A DNA stretch of 64,000 nt from the NCBI GenBank assembly GCA_031002005.1, contig CM061914.1, forward strand, positions 10,030,148 to 10,094,147, given 5' to 3'. The DNA is from Vandiemenella viatica (Eukaryota > Arthropoda > Insecta > Orthoptera > Morabidae). Below the pieces are notes generated by a model. That model ran no database searches, had not been told where the DNA came from, and was given only the letters and a program-made list of their open reading frames with translations. A program made the position numbers and the translations under genes. Of this stretch, positions 1 to 12,071 are shown piece after piece (position 1 is the stretch's first letter; every line of letters begins with the position of its first letter).

Positions 1-81
1 CCTCTTCTTCTTCAACTTGGCTTTCTTGACGACATCAGAGCCGTTCGAAGTGGCATCAGTACATGCAGCAGTGTCTGCCAT
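1..81 (-). CDS. Possible 5' coding end of a minus-strand gene, cut by the window edge
   Basis: Read on the minus strand, an ATG at 81-79 in good context (gccATGg) opens a 27-codon frame that runs off the window. It starts MADTAACTDAT and ends in a lysine-rich stretch (KKAKLKKKR). The frame is also open upstream to an ATG at 150. I prefer the ATG at 81 because a TATA-like box at 154-160 would place transcription start near 130, downstream of the ATG at 150. The sequence near 127-134 (TCTCACGG on the minus strand) looks like a start site. The basic, Ala/Thr-rich N-terminus resembles those of chromatin or RNA-binding proteins, but I do not recognise the gene. It could also be a processed pseudogene or chance. 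Confidence 0.3.
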   Translation of the reverse strand, partial: MADTAACTDATSNGSDVVKKAKLKKKR

Positions 82-153
82 GGCGTCAGTAGATGCAGCG
101 GTAGACAATTCAGAAGCCCGGAAGTGCCGTGAGATTAAGAACAGTTTCATGCC

Positions 154-160
154 TTTTATA
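154..160 (-). promoter_or_regulatory. TATA-like box upstream of the left-edge open frame
   Basis: The minus strand reads TATAAAA here, about 25-30 bases upstream of a pyrimidine-rich candidate start site near 130 and about 75 bases upstream of the ATG at 81. The spacing fits an RNA polymerase II core promoter. In AT-rich DNA such a match is common by chance, so the support is the arrangement only. Confidence 0.2.
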
Positions 161-289
161 AAGCCATTTCATGTTCAGTTCATCATAAGTTTTAACTTTG
201 CTATCCTGATGTCAGATTCTATTAAATTCGTATTCCTTTCATTTTTGACTATCTTAAGTTCAAGATTCCTTTTCAAAGTTTTGATATAA

Positions 290-3200
290 AATATATAAAT
301 ATGATGCATGGAAGATCTTTAATTTTGATTGTTCCTTGAGATAAGTACATTAACAATTGTTAAATAAATAAATCGAAATAAAATAATATTAATAAACAAA
401 CTTTACTGCATTGAACGTTATTACAATATGAATTTTAGCAACATTTTTGTTCTTAATGTTTTTTACTTTTGTGTACAATTCGGAACTTGAAGTCGGTACA
501 TGTCGTGGGTTTTCACTTTTGTATTTCTATCCTAATTATTAGTCTTGTTTAGTGCTTTTGCTTATATTTTATTTCATACAACTATCCATATCTTATTTTA
601 TTTATGTACTACGGATTACATTTGTTTATTTTGATATTAAATGTATTTGTTTGTTAATGAAGGGACTACTTTATTACTCCACACTTTTCTGGTATAAATT
701 TCAATTAATCTCTTTATTTCAGAACTATCTATACTACTCTTCTTATTCTATATGCTTCACCATTTTATTTAAATGTTATCTGGCTCCATTCCATCATATT
801 CTTCTGTATGGAAATTAGTTAATGTCTATCAAATTCTTTATTTCTCTGTAAAAACTGGTATTATTTCTTTCGATAATGAAGTCTCCTATTCTAGAATTTA
901 ATATCTTTAAAATCTTACTTTTTACTTTAGGTTCAAATCTTTGATTATAATTATTATTAGGCCCTCTTCACAGATATTCTAATGTTTTATTATTCAAACA
1001 TCTTTTATTTACATCTGTTTACATTATTTAGCTGGTTATCCTCTACTTTGCTATACCGATATTAAATTCTACACATGCATAGAAAATTGTTCTGTAACAA
1101 GTCCTTTAGTATGAAATTATGTTTCATTTCCTACGTGTGATGTTAGTAGTAATTCTTGAATCGCGAGGAAATACAGGAAAGCGTCTTCAAATATATTTTA
1201 TTGCTAACATACTATTAGGATAATAATTTCTTTGACTTTTCTTATTACATCGTCTGCCCCTTTCAGCCAGTTTCATTAACCAGTCAACGTTTAATAAATA
1301 AAAAATGCTTATTACAAAATAAAAATAAAACGCACATCTAATAAACGATAGGCACTGATGCATCACAGCGATCGACAACCAATGAGAAGTGGACATAACC
1401 AACGAATAGGACTATAGCCGCCTAAATAGAAAATTTCTACTGCTAGTTCTTTTTACAAAAAAAAACTTCTCGGTGTAATTTCTGTTTCCCATTGCTACCC
1501 AAATAAAGTATTAATTCCTTTGTCTTTATTATTGTGTCTACCCATACTTGCTTCACCGCGAAGGTTATGCAGTTCGAATTGATCGGCTCTATAGATGTGT
1601 TTTAGTTATCGTTTTCTGCGTGTTTGTTGTAATAGGAAAACATTTGTATTTGCCACATTTAAATAGATATTTAAACTGTGATGCTCGTTGCCTTTCCAGG
1701 TTTGGGACCAGAGAAAAAGGGTAAATTATTTGTATACACACCAAATATTACGCGCGAAGCAGAAGGCAAATCCTCTTACATAAAATGCGTTCTCTGATGA
1801 CTGCGCGCTCCTCGATAGCTATTGGCTAGAGAACGGTCACTTGCCAGCCGTCACTCGCGAATTAACAGCCAACATACAGGTACAATCGTATAACTCAATG
1901 TTGCTTTTTGTTTATTTACGACAACTAGATGCAGAAATTCATGTAAGGAGAATGGTATTCGATGTTTACACTATATTATCTGTATCAGTTATACGAATTA
2001 GCTTAAGGCATAGAATTTTTTTGGCAGAAGATAAGAAACAATGAAGTTTATTAAAAACTCAGAGAAAGTTTACACGAAAGTTACGTAATCGCGAAATGTA
2101 TCATTCAAATAAATAACCATTATCCGTTTTTAGAAGTTATAGTCTCGGTCATTTAAAGTAAAGAGCATTTACTAAATAGAATTCTAGCCAAATACTCTGA
2201 TACTCTAACCAGCGCAAGGTACTCATAGCACGAAAGATATCATTATAAATGATTCTTATTCGTTTTTCCTTGCAAGTTTTTACAGAATAAATTCCTACTT
2301 CCATCATAGATGATACTCTTAGTTTTTGATACACGTGTTAACTATTAAAAGAGATTTAAATTTACTTTTTATGTAGATTTAAGTCATCAAGTTTATGACT
2401 ATGTATACGCGATGGGAAACTCAATTCACTAATCGCAATTCAACAAGGATATTCTTACCGCAAAATAACAGCAACCAGAGATATTAGAAATCAGAGATTA
2501 TGTGCACGGTTTAATACATACGCAACTGCTATGAAAATAATTGTCATGATACAGTTATAAGTTTGCTTTTCGTAATATTTTATCCTTGAAAAAATGCAGA
2601 AAAATATTATTACTGGAAAAACATGAAACTACGATTAGTTTTCAGTAACATGTCACTAATGAAAGTAACATTTAATAAACTTAAGTTTCTCATCATTTCT
2701 GCTATAACCACGAATGCCAAATCTCATTCCGTAAATTTCAATTTAATTAAAACTTTCGTCAATGTTGTTACTTGATAAAAGTTTGTCTATTGTAGTTTAT
2801 TTGCTTTTTACATACTTTACTGACCATTTTCGTGAATGGTCTTGGTTCACTTTACGCGAGTTATTAGGTTATTTAAAGTGGATATCAGGCCAAAAATGTT
2901 GCCGAATCGAGTAATCTGAGACTTCATTTCTTCGAAGTTATTCAGCTATTTAATAATCTGCAATCTGTATAACTTCTCGGGTTGTTGCTGAAACTATGAC
3001 CAAAATTATGAATGTTTACAACTGACAGCAGCAAAAAAAATATTAATTTTATCTATAACCAGGATATAATGGCGTTTGTGGCAGAATGGCATGCTTTTAA
3101 GAATAATCATTTTGAGATATTTTTAATATTGCTCGCGACAGTTGACTTCAAGATTTATGGTAAAGATAAATATATATACGAAAACGTAACACATGGGAAA

Positions 3201-3830
3201 AATAAAGAGAAGCAATGTACGTCATCTAGCTCTAGTTTGAATAGTAGTACCCTAAGATGGTAGATATCTTCTCCTGGTTGCAAAAGAAACTTCTTTACCT
3301 TATAACACGGTGAGTTTCTATACACTGGCTAAATACATTGCAGAATATCGGGAAATTACAGTATAATCAAGGATTAATTCCCTCAAACCTTGTTACAACT
3401 TACACATAATGGCCAGATCACTGAGATCATAAAACTCAATTATCCCTCATTAATAGCTCCGAAACCTGTGTCTATTCGTAATGAACATTGTTCTCTTGCG
3501 GTTAAAAACTATAACAAAAGCAGATAGCAGCGATGTGTTACAGGAATACTTTTTAGAAAAAGTTTTTCCTAATGTCGTGAATCGTTAAGTTTTAACTGCA
3601 CTGAAAACCATCTATATGACCGACATGAATTCCTAGTAGACTATAGAATGCAAAAAGAGGTTGTATTTTAAGAAACAAATTTATTGTACATTTCATTAGA
3701 ACTTAGCGTGTATAAATTATGATGTCTCTTTCTGAATGACCAGAAACACTTTCTTTCGAAAGTTTAAATATTGGAAGTCTTGAAGAATTCAGTCAAACCA
3801 GTCTATATGAAGTAGCCTTGATATAATTTT
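290..3830. other. AT-rich non-coding stretch
   Basis: I see no convincing gene, RNA or mobile-element structure in this stretch. Open frames are short, lack recognisable domains and use the biased composition expected by chance. It is probably intergenic or intronic. Confidence 0.6.
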
Positions 3831-3837
3831 GTTGTTG

Positions 3838-4015
3838 CGCCTTTCTAACTGGCAGAGTCACTGGCTCTGAAGGGAGGAGCGCTTCCCCTGAAGTGGTAGA
3901 GGGCGCCGCACTACGGTGGCTGCAGATGGACAACTTCTTGCCTCTCCGAGCTGGGGGGACTGCGCAGCAAGATTAACGAGCAACCGACAAAGGCGCGCCC
4001 TGCGCAAGAACCCAC
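3838..4015. other. Short GC-rich island, unclassified
   Basis: About 180 bases are clearly richer in GC than both flanks (for example gagggcgccgcactacgg and gcgcgccctgcgcaag). No open frame with a recognisable domain spans it. It may be part of a short dispersed repeat, a regulatory island or an unrecognised exon. Confidence 0.3.
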
Positions 4016-4199
4016 TGCTCACTTAAGAGGATTGCACTGAGGATAGCTTTAACTCTCGCCATCGAAACAACCTTTCGTCAACGTTATATGGGATAAGATG
4101 TTCCAAACTATAAAGGATTCAGGTCTAAAATATCGAGATAGAAGAATAGTTGATACGAACCAGATGGTTGTATGAAACTAGAGAGAAGTATCTGTTAAA

Positions 4200-4705
4200 A
4201 TATAGGTGTGAGGCAGGAGCGTAATTTGTCTTTGCTAATATGCAGTTACTGTGTAAACAAGCAGTCAAGGAAGTGGAAAAAGGACATCAGTGCGGCTATG
4301 AAATAAAATAAGAGATGAAATATTCAGAAATCACTTAATGACATGAAGTGAATATTAGGAGAAGAATTATATACATTAAAGTAAGGCAAACAGATATAAT
4401 AGCAGTACAATGTGTAGCAGGAGTAACAGACTTCAGGTATTTAATAAGAGTAATTACAACTAATGGTTGAAGAAAGAGCAATGTCAAAAGCAGAGTAACT
4501 TTAGCTAAAAAAATAAATGTATCACTTTTAAACATTGAGCATGGTACTTTAAGAATAACAGAAGGAAGGAAAATGGAAATACTCGATATCCGGCGGTGTA
4601 AAACCATATTGTACATTGATTGGACGGATAAACTATGAATATATGTGGCTTGGAAACAGAGTCAGAAAATAAAAGACCTAAAGAGGGGTGATACTTAAAC
4701 ATATG
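4200..4705 (+). pseudogene. Decayed LINE reverse-transcriptase C-terminal fragment
   Basis: Near 4425-4560 the translation matches the stretch after the RT palm in RTE/Jockey-type LINEs: V-T-D-F-R-Y-L, then I-T-T-N-G, then K-S-R-V-T-L-A-K-K. The frame is broken by stops, one at the codon after TNG. Neither the catalytic FADD region nor a 3' tail could be found. It is an old, truncated copy. Confidence 0.5.
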
Positions 4706-5976
4706 CGGTATTCTTTAAGTTCACAGAAGGGATAATTTCGAAGAGAGACTGTAAAGCAAAAGATATACTACAGTATATCTATAGTATACTATACGAAGTA
4801 GAAAATAGAGGACAGGATGTGTGGGTACACTGAGATAAAGATGCTGACGATACGGAATGATATGGGATCCCATCAAGAGTCGTGAGTCATATTAAAGGAA
4901 GGAAGAGTGGATTCTTATACTTCCGAATTAAGTAACAATGTATGAATGATACTATTTTTAGATATGGGTAGATTCTATTCTATCCTAAAATTGATTTTTA
5001 TTTCTCGGTTGACAGTGTTTACGACGAAAAACTTAAATGAAACGGCTTCAAATCGGGACATAAAAATTATGGTAATCTATAAATTCGTTAAATTGTGTTA
5101 ATTTATCAAGTAAAAACTCTTTCTTTGTACGTTCGCAGCTGTTAGCAGCTATATATTAGCGCATGACGTCGTTAATTAAGTAAACTGAAACTTCCAACGC
5201 ATTAATCCTGTAATTTGTACCTGTCATACTTACGTTGTTTAATCCGAAGTTATGTATAAACAAGAGAAATTTAAGGTTATACAAATAAAAGAATAATTGT
5301 ATTTTGGTTAAAACCTCGAGACAATGTTCTTTAGTACGAAATTTTCTTAAAATTTGGAAATAAGTAGCGGTGGAAGGAATTTTTGTTATTTGGGGCAGAG
5401 TAGAATTCTACGTCTGATTGGCAGACGGAACACTGTGACGCAGCCTCGTAACAGCTCAGCCTTTTAACAGAGCACTGTTTCTGCTCTGACTGCCCCTAAT
5501 ACGATTATAATCTGCAATTCGGGAAAATCGTGAACGTAGAAATAACGAAAATTGGTTTACTGGCGGGGACGAAACTTTCTAAAAAAAATTCGTGGATATC
5601 AAACGAAGCCCCTCAACTGACCGACTCTGAAAATTATTATCTCTTTTTATCCCCGACTTGTTCGAGTACTCGTTAAAATCAACAATAAATTAGTACCCCC
5701 CTTTATTTTCAAAATCACTTATTTCAAAATTCTTTCATAGGTTAAGGCGTACAGTTCCCTGAGGAATGTTATAGCTATCGTTCCAAAGTTTATTTCGTGT
5801 TTTCTTTATATACACCAGTACCTGGTCGACCGATCTTCGCTCGGCATCTTTCGATTTCTGTACAATATGTAAGGTTTTGAGTGACTTTTGGTTAAAGTTA
5901 AACGTTTTTCTTGAAGGCTTCCTTGGCATTTTTAAGAGCACAGTTCCTTGCAAAGGGAAGCTTAACTAAGAACACT

Positions 5977-6160
5977 AGGCTTACTGGTACCTCAATCCTA
6001 CGAGATGAGGTTACAGCCGTTTCCCACATGCCAAATCCAAGAATTGCACCTTTTTTTTATTTATTTTTTTTAAATCGTGTTACAAACTTTAAAAGCAAAA
6101 CGTTATCTACATACAAAATTTCATCAAAATCGCTAGAGCCATTTTCGAGATCGTCTGGTT
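5977..6160 (+). repeat. Dispersed repeat, copy A
   Basis: Shares ordered blocks with 6872-7060: a start reading aggctt.ctggta, a g.gtt.cagccgtttcc block, then aaaagcaaaacgttatcta and a tttcatc.aaatcg.tagagc block. The copies are diverged and in the same orientation. The family is unknown. Confidence 0.5.
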
Positions 6161-6871
6161 TACCACCTCATAAACTGCTTTAAACAAAATGTTAATTACA
6201 AATATGAATGCTTATCAGGGATTAATTAATGGGGCAAGATTAGTGTTAATACTCTTAGACGAGTACATCATGTGTGCTAAATTAATTCACTCCGCTAAAA
6301 CTATGTTCTTACCGCGCATTAACCTCACACCAGCAATCGTGCCTTTCAAAATTATAAGCAATTTCCAATAGAAGTAACATTCGATATGACACGCTTCAAA
6401 AGGCAGGCTTGCATTAGTGAGAACCTGTTTTTTCATAAGAATACATACACATACGTGGATTTTTTTCACGAGTTTGTAGATTCATTAATGTTTATTTTTG
6501 TGTTAAAGACCCATACAGTCGCATTATAACTACAAAACTTCTTTGAAAACAACATTAGCAAAGTAAAGAAGATTGAAACAATAACTTCTGACAAAGCCAA
6601 TATTTTTTAAATATTTAATTTTTAAATGTTTTACAATTAAACATGTAGTATTTAATGATAATGATCTTTAACAGTGATATTTATTACTACTCTTCAAAAT
6701 AAAATACTTTTCATTAATAAATACTTTCATTTACTTATTTCCTCAGTATTACATTTTTATTTGGTGAATGATCACGATACTGCGCCAAATATTCGCATGT
6801 ATCAGTTAGTTTGCATGAATTCTTCGTTAAAAATATAACAGTTCTGTTGAAACCAAAGAGAAACTATCAGT

Positions 6872-7060
6872 AGGCTTTCTGGTATCTGAAACGTCTAAAA
6901 GATGGCGTTAGAGTCGTTTCCGAGATTCCAACACACTTTTTTTTGTTTGTAAATTCGCGTTTTTGGGGGGAAGACACCTATAAGTTATAAGCTTAAAAAG
7001 CAAAACGTTATCTAAATATGAAGTTTCATCCAAATCGTTAGAGCAGTTAACGAGATACCA
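6872..7060 (+). repeat. Dispersed repeat, copy B
   Basis: Second, diverged copy of the segment at 5977-6160, same orientation, about 895 bases downstream. The shared block aaaagcaaaacgttatcta is almost unchanged. Confidence 0.5.
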
Positions 7061-7540
7061 AAAATACATATATACGATTTGTTAGTTTAAAGATATAAGA
7101 TTTCTGAGACAACTTCGCATAACGAATAATGAACTTGATAAAAAAAATCGATTTAAAAACATGTTTACAACATTTTTAGTGTAAATACTGTAATACACGG
7201 AATGGATGCAGAACCATCATCGCCCGAGATTATCTTGTAAATTTGGCCTCTTAGACTACGGTTTCATAAAGACCTGGGAAGCGTATTAATTAAATACCAG
7301 TGGTTGATTCACTTCTAGTGACTCGCCACGTTTGGAACATTTTTTTATGCATAGTTTACTCAGCTTCGTCGCAACTGTTAATTAAAGGTGCTGTCACGGT
7401 CGCCATGCAGTGCTTTGCTACCTGTTCATAATTATGAACTTGCGGTAATATTTGGCTACACATTTCGTAGAACAACCCAGAGCTGCACAATTTCACTGAA
7501 ACATTAGATATTCAACTTTACATATTTTGTCACGTACATA

Positions 7541-8962
7541 CACTCCTGGAAATTGAAATAAGAACACCGTGAATTCATTGTCCCAGGAATGGGAAACTTT
7601 ATATACACATTCCTGGGGTCAGATACAACACATGATCACACAGACAGAACCATAGGCACATAGACACAGGCAACAGAGCATGCACAATGTCGGCACTAGT
7701 ACCGTGTATATCCTCCTTTCGCAGCAATGCTGGCTGCAATTCTCCCATGGAGACGATCGTAGAGGTGCTGGATGTAGTCCTGTGGAACGGCATGCCAAGC
7801 CATTTCCACCTGGCGCCTCAGCTGGACCAGTGTTCGTGCTGGACGTGCAGACCGCGTGAGACGACGTTTCATCCAGTCCCAAACATGCTCAATGGGGGAC
7901 AGATCCGGAGATCTCGCTGGCCAGGGTAGTTGACTTACACCTTCTAGAGCACGTTGGGTGGCACGGGATACATGTGGACGTCCATTGTCCTGTTGGAACA
8001 GCATGTTCCCTTGCCGGTCTAGGAATGGTAGAACGATGGGTTCGATTACGGTTTGAATGTACCGTGCACCGTTCAGTGTCCCCTTGACGATCACCAGAGG
8101 TGTACGGCCAGTGTAGGAGATCGCTCCCCACACCATGATGCCGGGTGTTGGCCCTGTGTGCCTCGGTCGTATGCAGTCCTGATTGTGGCACTCACCTGCA
8201 CGGCGCCAAACACGCATACGACCATCATTGGCACCAAGGCAGAAGCGACTCTCATCACTGAAGACGACAAGTCTCCATTCGTCCCTCCATACACGCCTGT
8301 CGCGACACCACTGGAGGCGGGCTGCACGATGTTGGGGCGTGAGCGGAAGACGACCTAACGGTGCGCGGGACCGTAGCCCAGCTTCATGGAGACGGTTGCG
8401 AATGGTCCTCTCTGATACCCCAGGAGCAACAGTGTCCCTAATTTGCCGGGAAGTGGCAGTGCGGTCCCCTACGGCACTGCGTAGGATGTGACGGTCTTGG
8501 CGTGCGTCCGTGCGTCCCTGCTGTCCGGACCCAGGTCGACGGGCACATGCACCTTCCGCCGACCACTGGCGACAACATCGATGTACTGTGGAGACCTCGC
8601 GCCCCACATGTTGAGCAATTCGGCGGTACGTCCACCCGGCCTCCCGCATGCCCACTATACGCCCTCGCTCAAAGTCCGTTAACTGCACATACGGTTCACG
8701 TACACGCTGTCGCGGCATGCTACCAGTGTTAAAGACTGAGATGGAGCTCTGTATGCCACGGCAAACTGGCTGAGACTGACTGCGGCGGTGCCCAACCGCT
8801 GCGCAGCTAGCGCCCTTCGACGGCCAACACTGCTGTTCCTGGTGTGTCCGCTGTGCCGTGCGTTTGATCATTGCTTGTACAGCCCTCTCGTAGTGTCCGG
8901 AGCAAGTATGGTGGGTCTTACACAATGGCGTCATTGTGTTCTTATTTCAATTTCCAGGAGTG
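7541..8962 (-). mobile_element. Tc1/mariner-type DNA transposon, apparently complete
   Basis: The element is 1422 bp. It is bounded by inverted repeats starting CACTCCTGGAAATTGAAATA. The left copy (7541-7567) and right copy (8936-8962) match perfectly over 27 bases. A TA dinucleotide flanks both sides (7539-7540 and 8963-8964), as expected from TA target duplication. One transposase gene fills the interior on the minus strand. Perfect ends plus an unbroken gene suggest a recent insertion. Confidence 0.93.
7696..8718 (-). CDS. Tc1-like transposase, 340 codons, intact
   Basis: This is a cut-and-paste DDE transposase of the Tc1 group. The N-terminal 110 residues look like the paired helix-turn-helix DNA-binding domain (FERGRIVGMREAGWTYRRIA and later SERTIRNRLHEAGL). 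The catalytic part follows. D155 lies in FSDESRF, D244 in FQQDNGRPHVS and E277 in SPDLSPIEHVWDW. A frame extends upstream to an ATG at 8934, but the ATG at 8718 (MPRQRV) gives the usual family length of about 340 residues and starts at the conserved region. The spacing between the second D and the E is 32 residues, two fewer than the classic 34 of Tc1. No stop or frameshift is seen, so activity is possible. Confidence 0.93.
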   Translation of the reverse strand: MPRQRVREPYVQLTDFERGRIVGMREAGWTYRRIAQHVGREVSTVHRCCRQWSAEGACARRPGSGQQGRTDARQDRHILRSAVGDRTATSRQIRDTVAPGVSERTIRNRLHEAGLRSRAPLGRLPLTPQHRAARLQWCRDRRVWRDEWRLVVFSDESRFCLGANDGRMRVWRRAGECHNQDCIRPRHTGPTPGIMVWGAISYTGRTPLVIVKGTLNGARYIQTVIEPIVLPFLDRQGNMLFQQDNGRPHVSRATQRALEGVSQLPWPARSPDLSPIEHVWDWMKRRLTRSARPARTLVQLRRQVEMAWHAVPQDYIQHLYDRLHGRIAASIAAKGGYTRY

Positions 8963-8964
8963 TA

Positions 8965-9531
8965 ATTTGCTATACATGGTATCTCAAAAAGGACTTTACA
9001 ACTTTGAAAGCATATGTAAATTTATTCTGACGGTTGAAAATAGTCTATAACTTGCTTTCTGAGTGTTTTAGTTTTCCGACAAGAACTCTGCGATAATAGA
9101 CCAGCGTAACTCCACGAGTAGACGAAAATGAACAAGTTGCACCAGCATCGCAGCATGTCGAGATTTCTTCAGTATTCATTCCTCAGGAGTCAGGACGATA
9201 AATCAGCAGTGCGATGTATCCCGCTTAACTACTTTGCTCTGTGACTCGACATTTTTATTTTTTCATGGAACTTCAAACCACTGAACACTTAACTCCTTGT
9301 ACACTTAGCAGTTAAACTGACTCGGTGTAGCAAACAGATTGAAGCACACAGACGCCGAAGACAACTTAAGGGAACCCCACAGCCTAAAAGTAACACAGAA
9401 AATTTAGATTCGTTTCATTACGAAACCTTAATTATTACACAAAGAAAGGCCTGAAACCGGAAGAAAAAAAAATAGAGAAAAATTGACCATACAGCACCGT
9501 CAATAACTGCTGCGGCCCGCTCGTTCTCCTT
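8965..9531. other. Unclassified spacer
   Basis: Between the Tc1-like element and the minisatellite I see no gene, repeat or RNA. The sequence is mildly AT-rich. Confidence 0.5.
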
Positions 9532-9698
9532 GCGCTGAGCGTGCTCTATATGTACCTGGATATGGAACACTAATTCCGCCTGGCATTGGGCGTGCTCTGT
9601 ACGTCCCTGGATATCATACTCTAGTTCCGCCTGGCTCTGGGCGTGCTCTGTACATCCCTGGATATCATACAGTAATTCCGCCTGGCATTGGGCGTGCT

Positions 9699-12071
9699 AT
9701 GTACATCCCTGGATATCATACACTAATTCCGCCTGGCACTGGGCATGCTCTGTATTTCCCTGGGTATCATACACTAATTCCGCCTGGCATTGGGCGTGCT
9801 CTGTACGTCCCTGGATTTCATACACTAATTCCGCCTGGCAATGGGCGTGCTCAGTACATCCCTGTATATCATACACTAATTCCGCCTGGCATTGGGCGTG
9901 CTCTGTACGTCCCTGGATATCATACACTAATTCCGCCTAGCACTGGGCGTGCTCTGTATGTCCCTGAGTATCATACACCAGTTCAGCCTGGCGTTGGACG
10001 TGCTCTGTACGTCCCTGGATATCATACACTAGTTCCGCCTGGCGCTAAGTGTACTCTGTATGTCCCTGGATATAATACACCAGTTCCGCCTAGCGCTGGG
10101 CGTGCTCTGTACGTCCCTGGGTGTCATACACTAGTTCCGCCTGGCAGTGGGCGTGCTCTCTCCGTCCCTGGGTATGATACACTAGTTCCGCCTGGCACTG
10201 GGCGTGCTCTGTACGTCCCTGGATATCATACACTAGTTCCGCCTGGCGCTGGACCTGCTCTGTACGTCCCTGGATATCATACACTAGTTCCGCCTAGCGC
10301 TAAGCATACTCTGTATGTCCCTGGATATAATACACCAGTTCCGCCTAGCGCTGGGCGTGCTCTGTATGACCCTGGGTATCATACACTAGTTCCGCCTGCC
10401 ACTGGGCGTGTTCTGTATGTCCCTGGGTATCATGCACTAGTTCCACCTGGCAGTAGGCGTGTTCTGTATGTCCCTGGGTATCATACACTAGTTCCACCTG
10501 GCAGTAGGCGTACTGTGTATGTCCCTGGGTATCATACACTAATCCCGCCTGCCATTGGGCGTGCTCTGTACGTCCCTGGGTATCATACACTAATTCCGCC
10601 TGGCACTGGGCGTGCTCTAAATGTCCCTGAGTATCATACACCAGTTCCGCCTGGCGTTGGACGTGCTCTGTACGTCCCTGGATATCATACACTAGTTCCG
10701 ACTGGCGCTAAGCGTACTCTGTATGTCCCTGGATATAATACACCAGTTCGGCCTAGCGCTGGGCGTGCTCTGTACGTCCCTGGGTGTCATACACTAGTTC
10801 CGCCTGGCAGTGGGCGTGCTCTCTATGTCCCTGGGTATGATACACTAGTTCCGCCTGACACTGGGCGTGCTCTGTACGTCCCTGGATATCATACACTAGT
10901 TCCGCCTGACACTGGGCGTGCTCTGTACGTCCCTGGATATCATACACCAATTCCGCCTGGCATTGGGCGTGCTCTATACGTCCATGGATATCATACACTA
11001 ATTCCGCCTGGCACTGGGCGTGCTCTGTATGTCCCTGGGTATCATACATTAATTCCGCCTGGCATTGGGCACGCTCTGTACGTCCCTGGGTATCATACAC
11101 TAATTCCGCCTGGCACTGGGCGTGCTCTGTATGTCCCTGGGTATCATACACTAGTTCTGCCTGGCGCTGGACCTGCTCTGTACGTCACTGGATATCATAC
11201 ACTAATTCCGCCTGGCACTGGGCGTGCTCTGTACGTCCTTGGATATCATACACTAATTCCGCCTGGCACTGGGCGTGCTCTGTATGTCCTTGGGTATCAT
11301 ACACTAATTCCGCCTGCCATTGGGCGTGCTCTGTACGTCCATGGCTATCATACACTAATTCCGCCTGGCACTGGGCGTGCTCTGAATGTCCCTGGATATA
11401 ATACACCAGTTCCGCCTGGCGTTGGACGTGCTCTGTACGTCCCTGGATATCATACACTAGTTCCGCCTGGCGCTAAGCGTACTCTGTATGTCCCTGGATA
11501 TAATACACCAGTTCCGCCTAGCGCTGGGCGTGCACTGTACGTCCCTGGGTGTCATACACTAGTTCCGCCTGGCAGTGGGCGTGCTCTCTACGTCCCTGGG
11601 TATGATACACTAGTTCCGCCTGGCACTGGGCGTGCTCTGTACGTCCCTGGATATCATACACTAGTTCCGCCTGACACTGGGCGTGCTCTGTACTTCCCTG
11701 GATATTATACACCAATTCCGCCTGGCATTGGGCGTGCTCTATACGTCCCTGGATATCATACACTAATTCCGCCTAGCACTGGGCGTGCTCTGTATGTCCC
11801 TGGGTATCATACACTTGTTCCGCCTGGCGCTGGACCTGCTCTGTACGTCCCTGGATATCATACACTAGTTCCGCCTAGCGCTAAGCATACTCTGTATGTC
11901 CCTGGATATAATACACCAGTTCCGCCTAGCGCTGGGCGTGCTCTGTATGACCCTGGGTATCATACACTAGTTCCGCCTGCCACTGGGCGTGTTCTGTATG
12001 TCCCTGGGTATCATGCACTAGTTCACCTGGCAGTAGGCGTGTTCTGTATGTCCCTGGGTATCATACACTAG
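9699..12071 (+). other. 790-codon open frame created by the 51-bp repeats
   Basis: The + strand stays open through about 46 units. It encodes a 17-residue repeat close to YVPGYHTLIPPGTGRAL, with variants at most positions. It ends after a one-base deletion near 12012, not at a domain boundary. The antisense frame (YDIQGRTEHAQCQAELV) is broken wherever a unit carries ctaag. There is no signal peptide, flanking domain, start context or splice evidence. A long frame follows almost automatically from a stop-free unit of 51 bases, so I do not call this a gene. Absence of stops in so many diverged units keeps the question open. Confidence 0.25.

Larger units (their letters stand above)
4706..7538. 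other. AT-rich non-coding stretch with a repeated segment
   Basis: No supported gene. It contains two related segments, listed separately at 5977-6160 and 6872-7060. The rest is AT-rich sequence with only short, stop-riddled frames. Confidence 0.5.
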
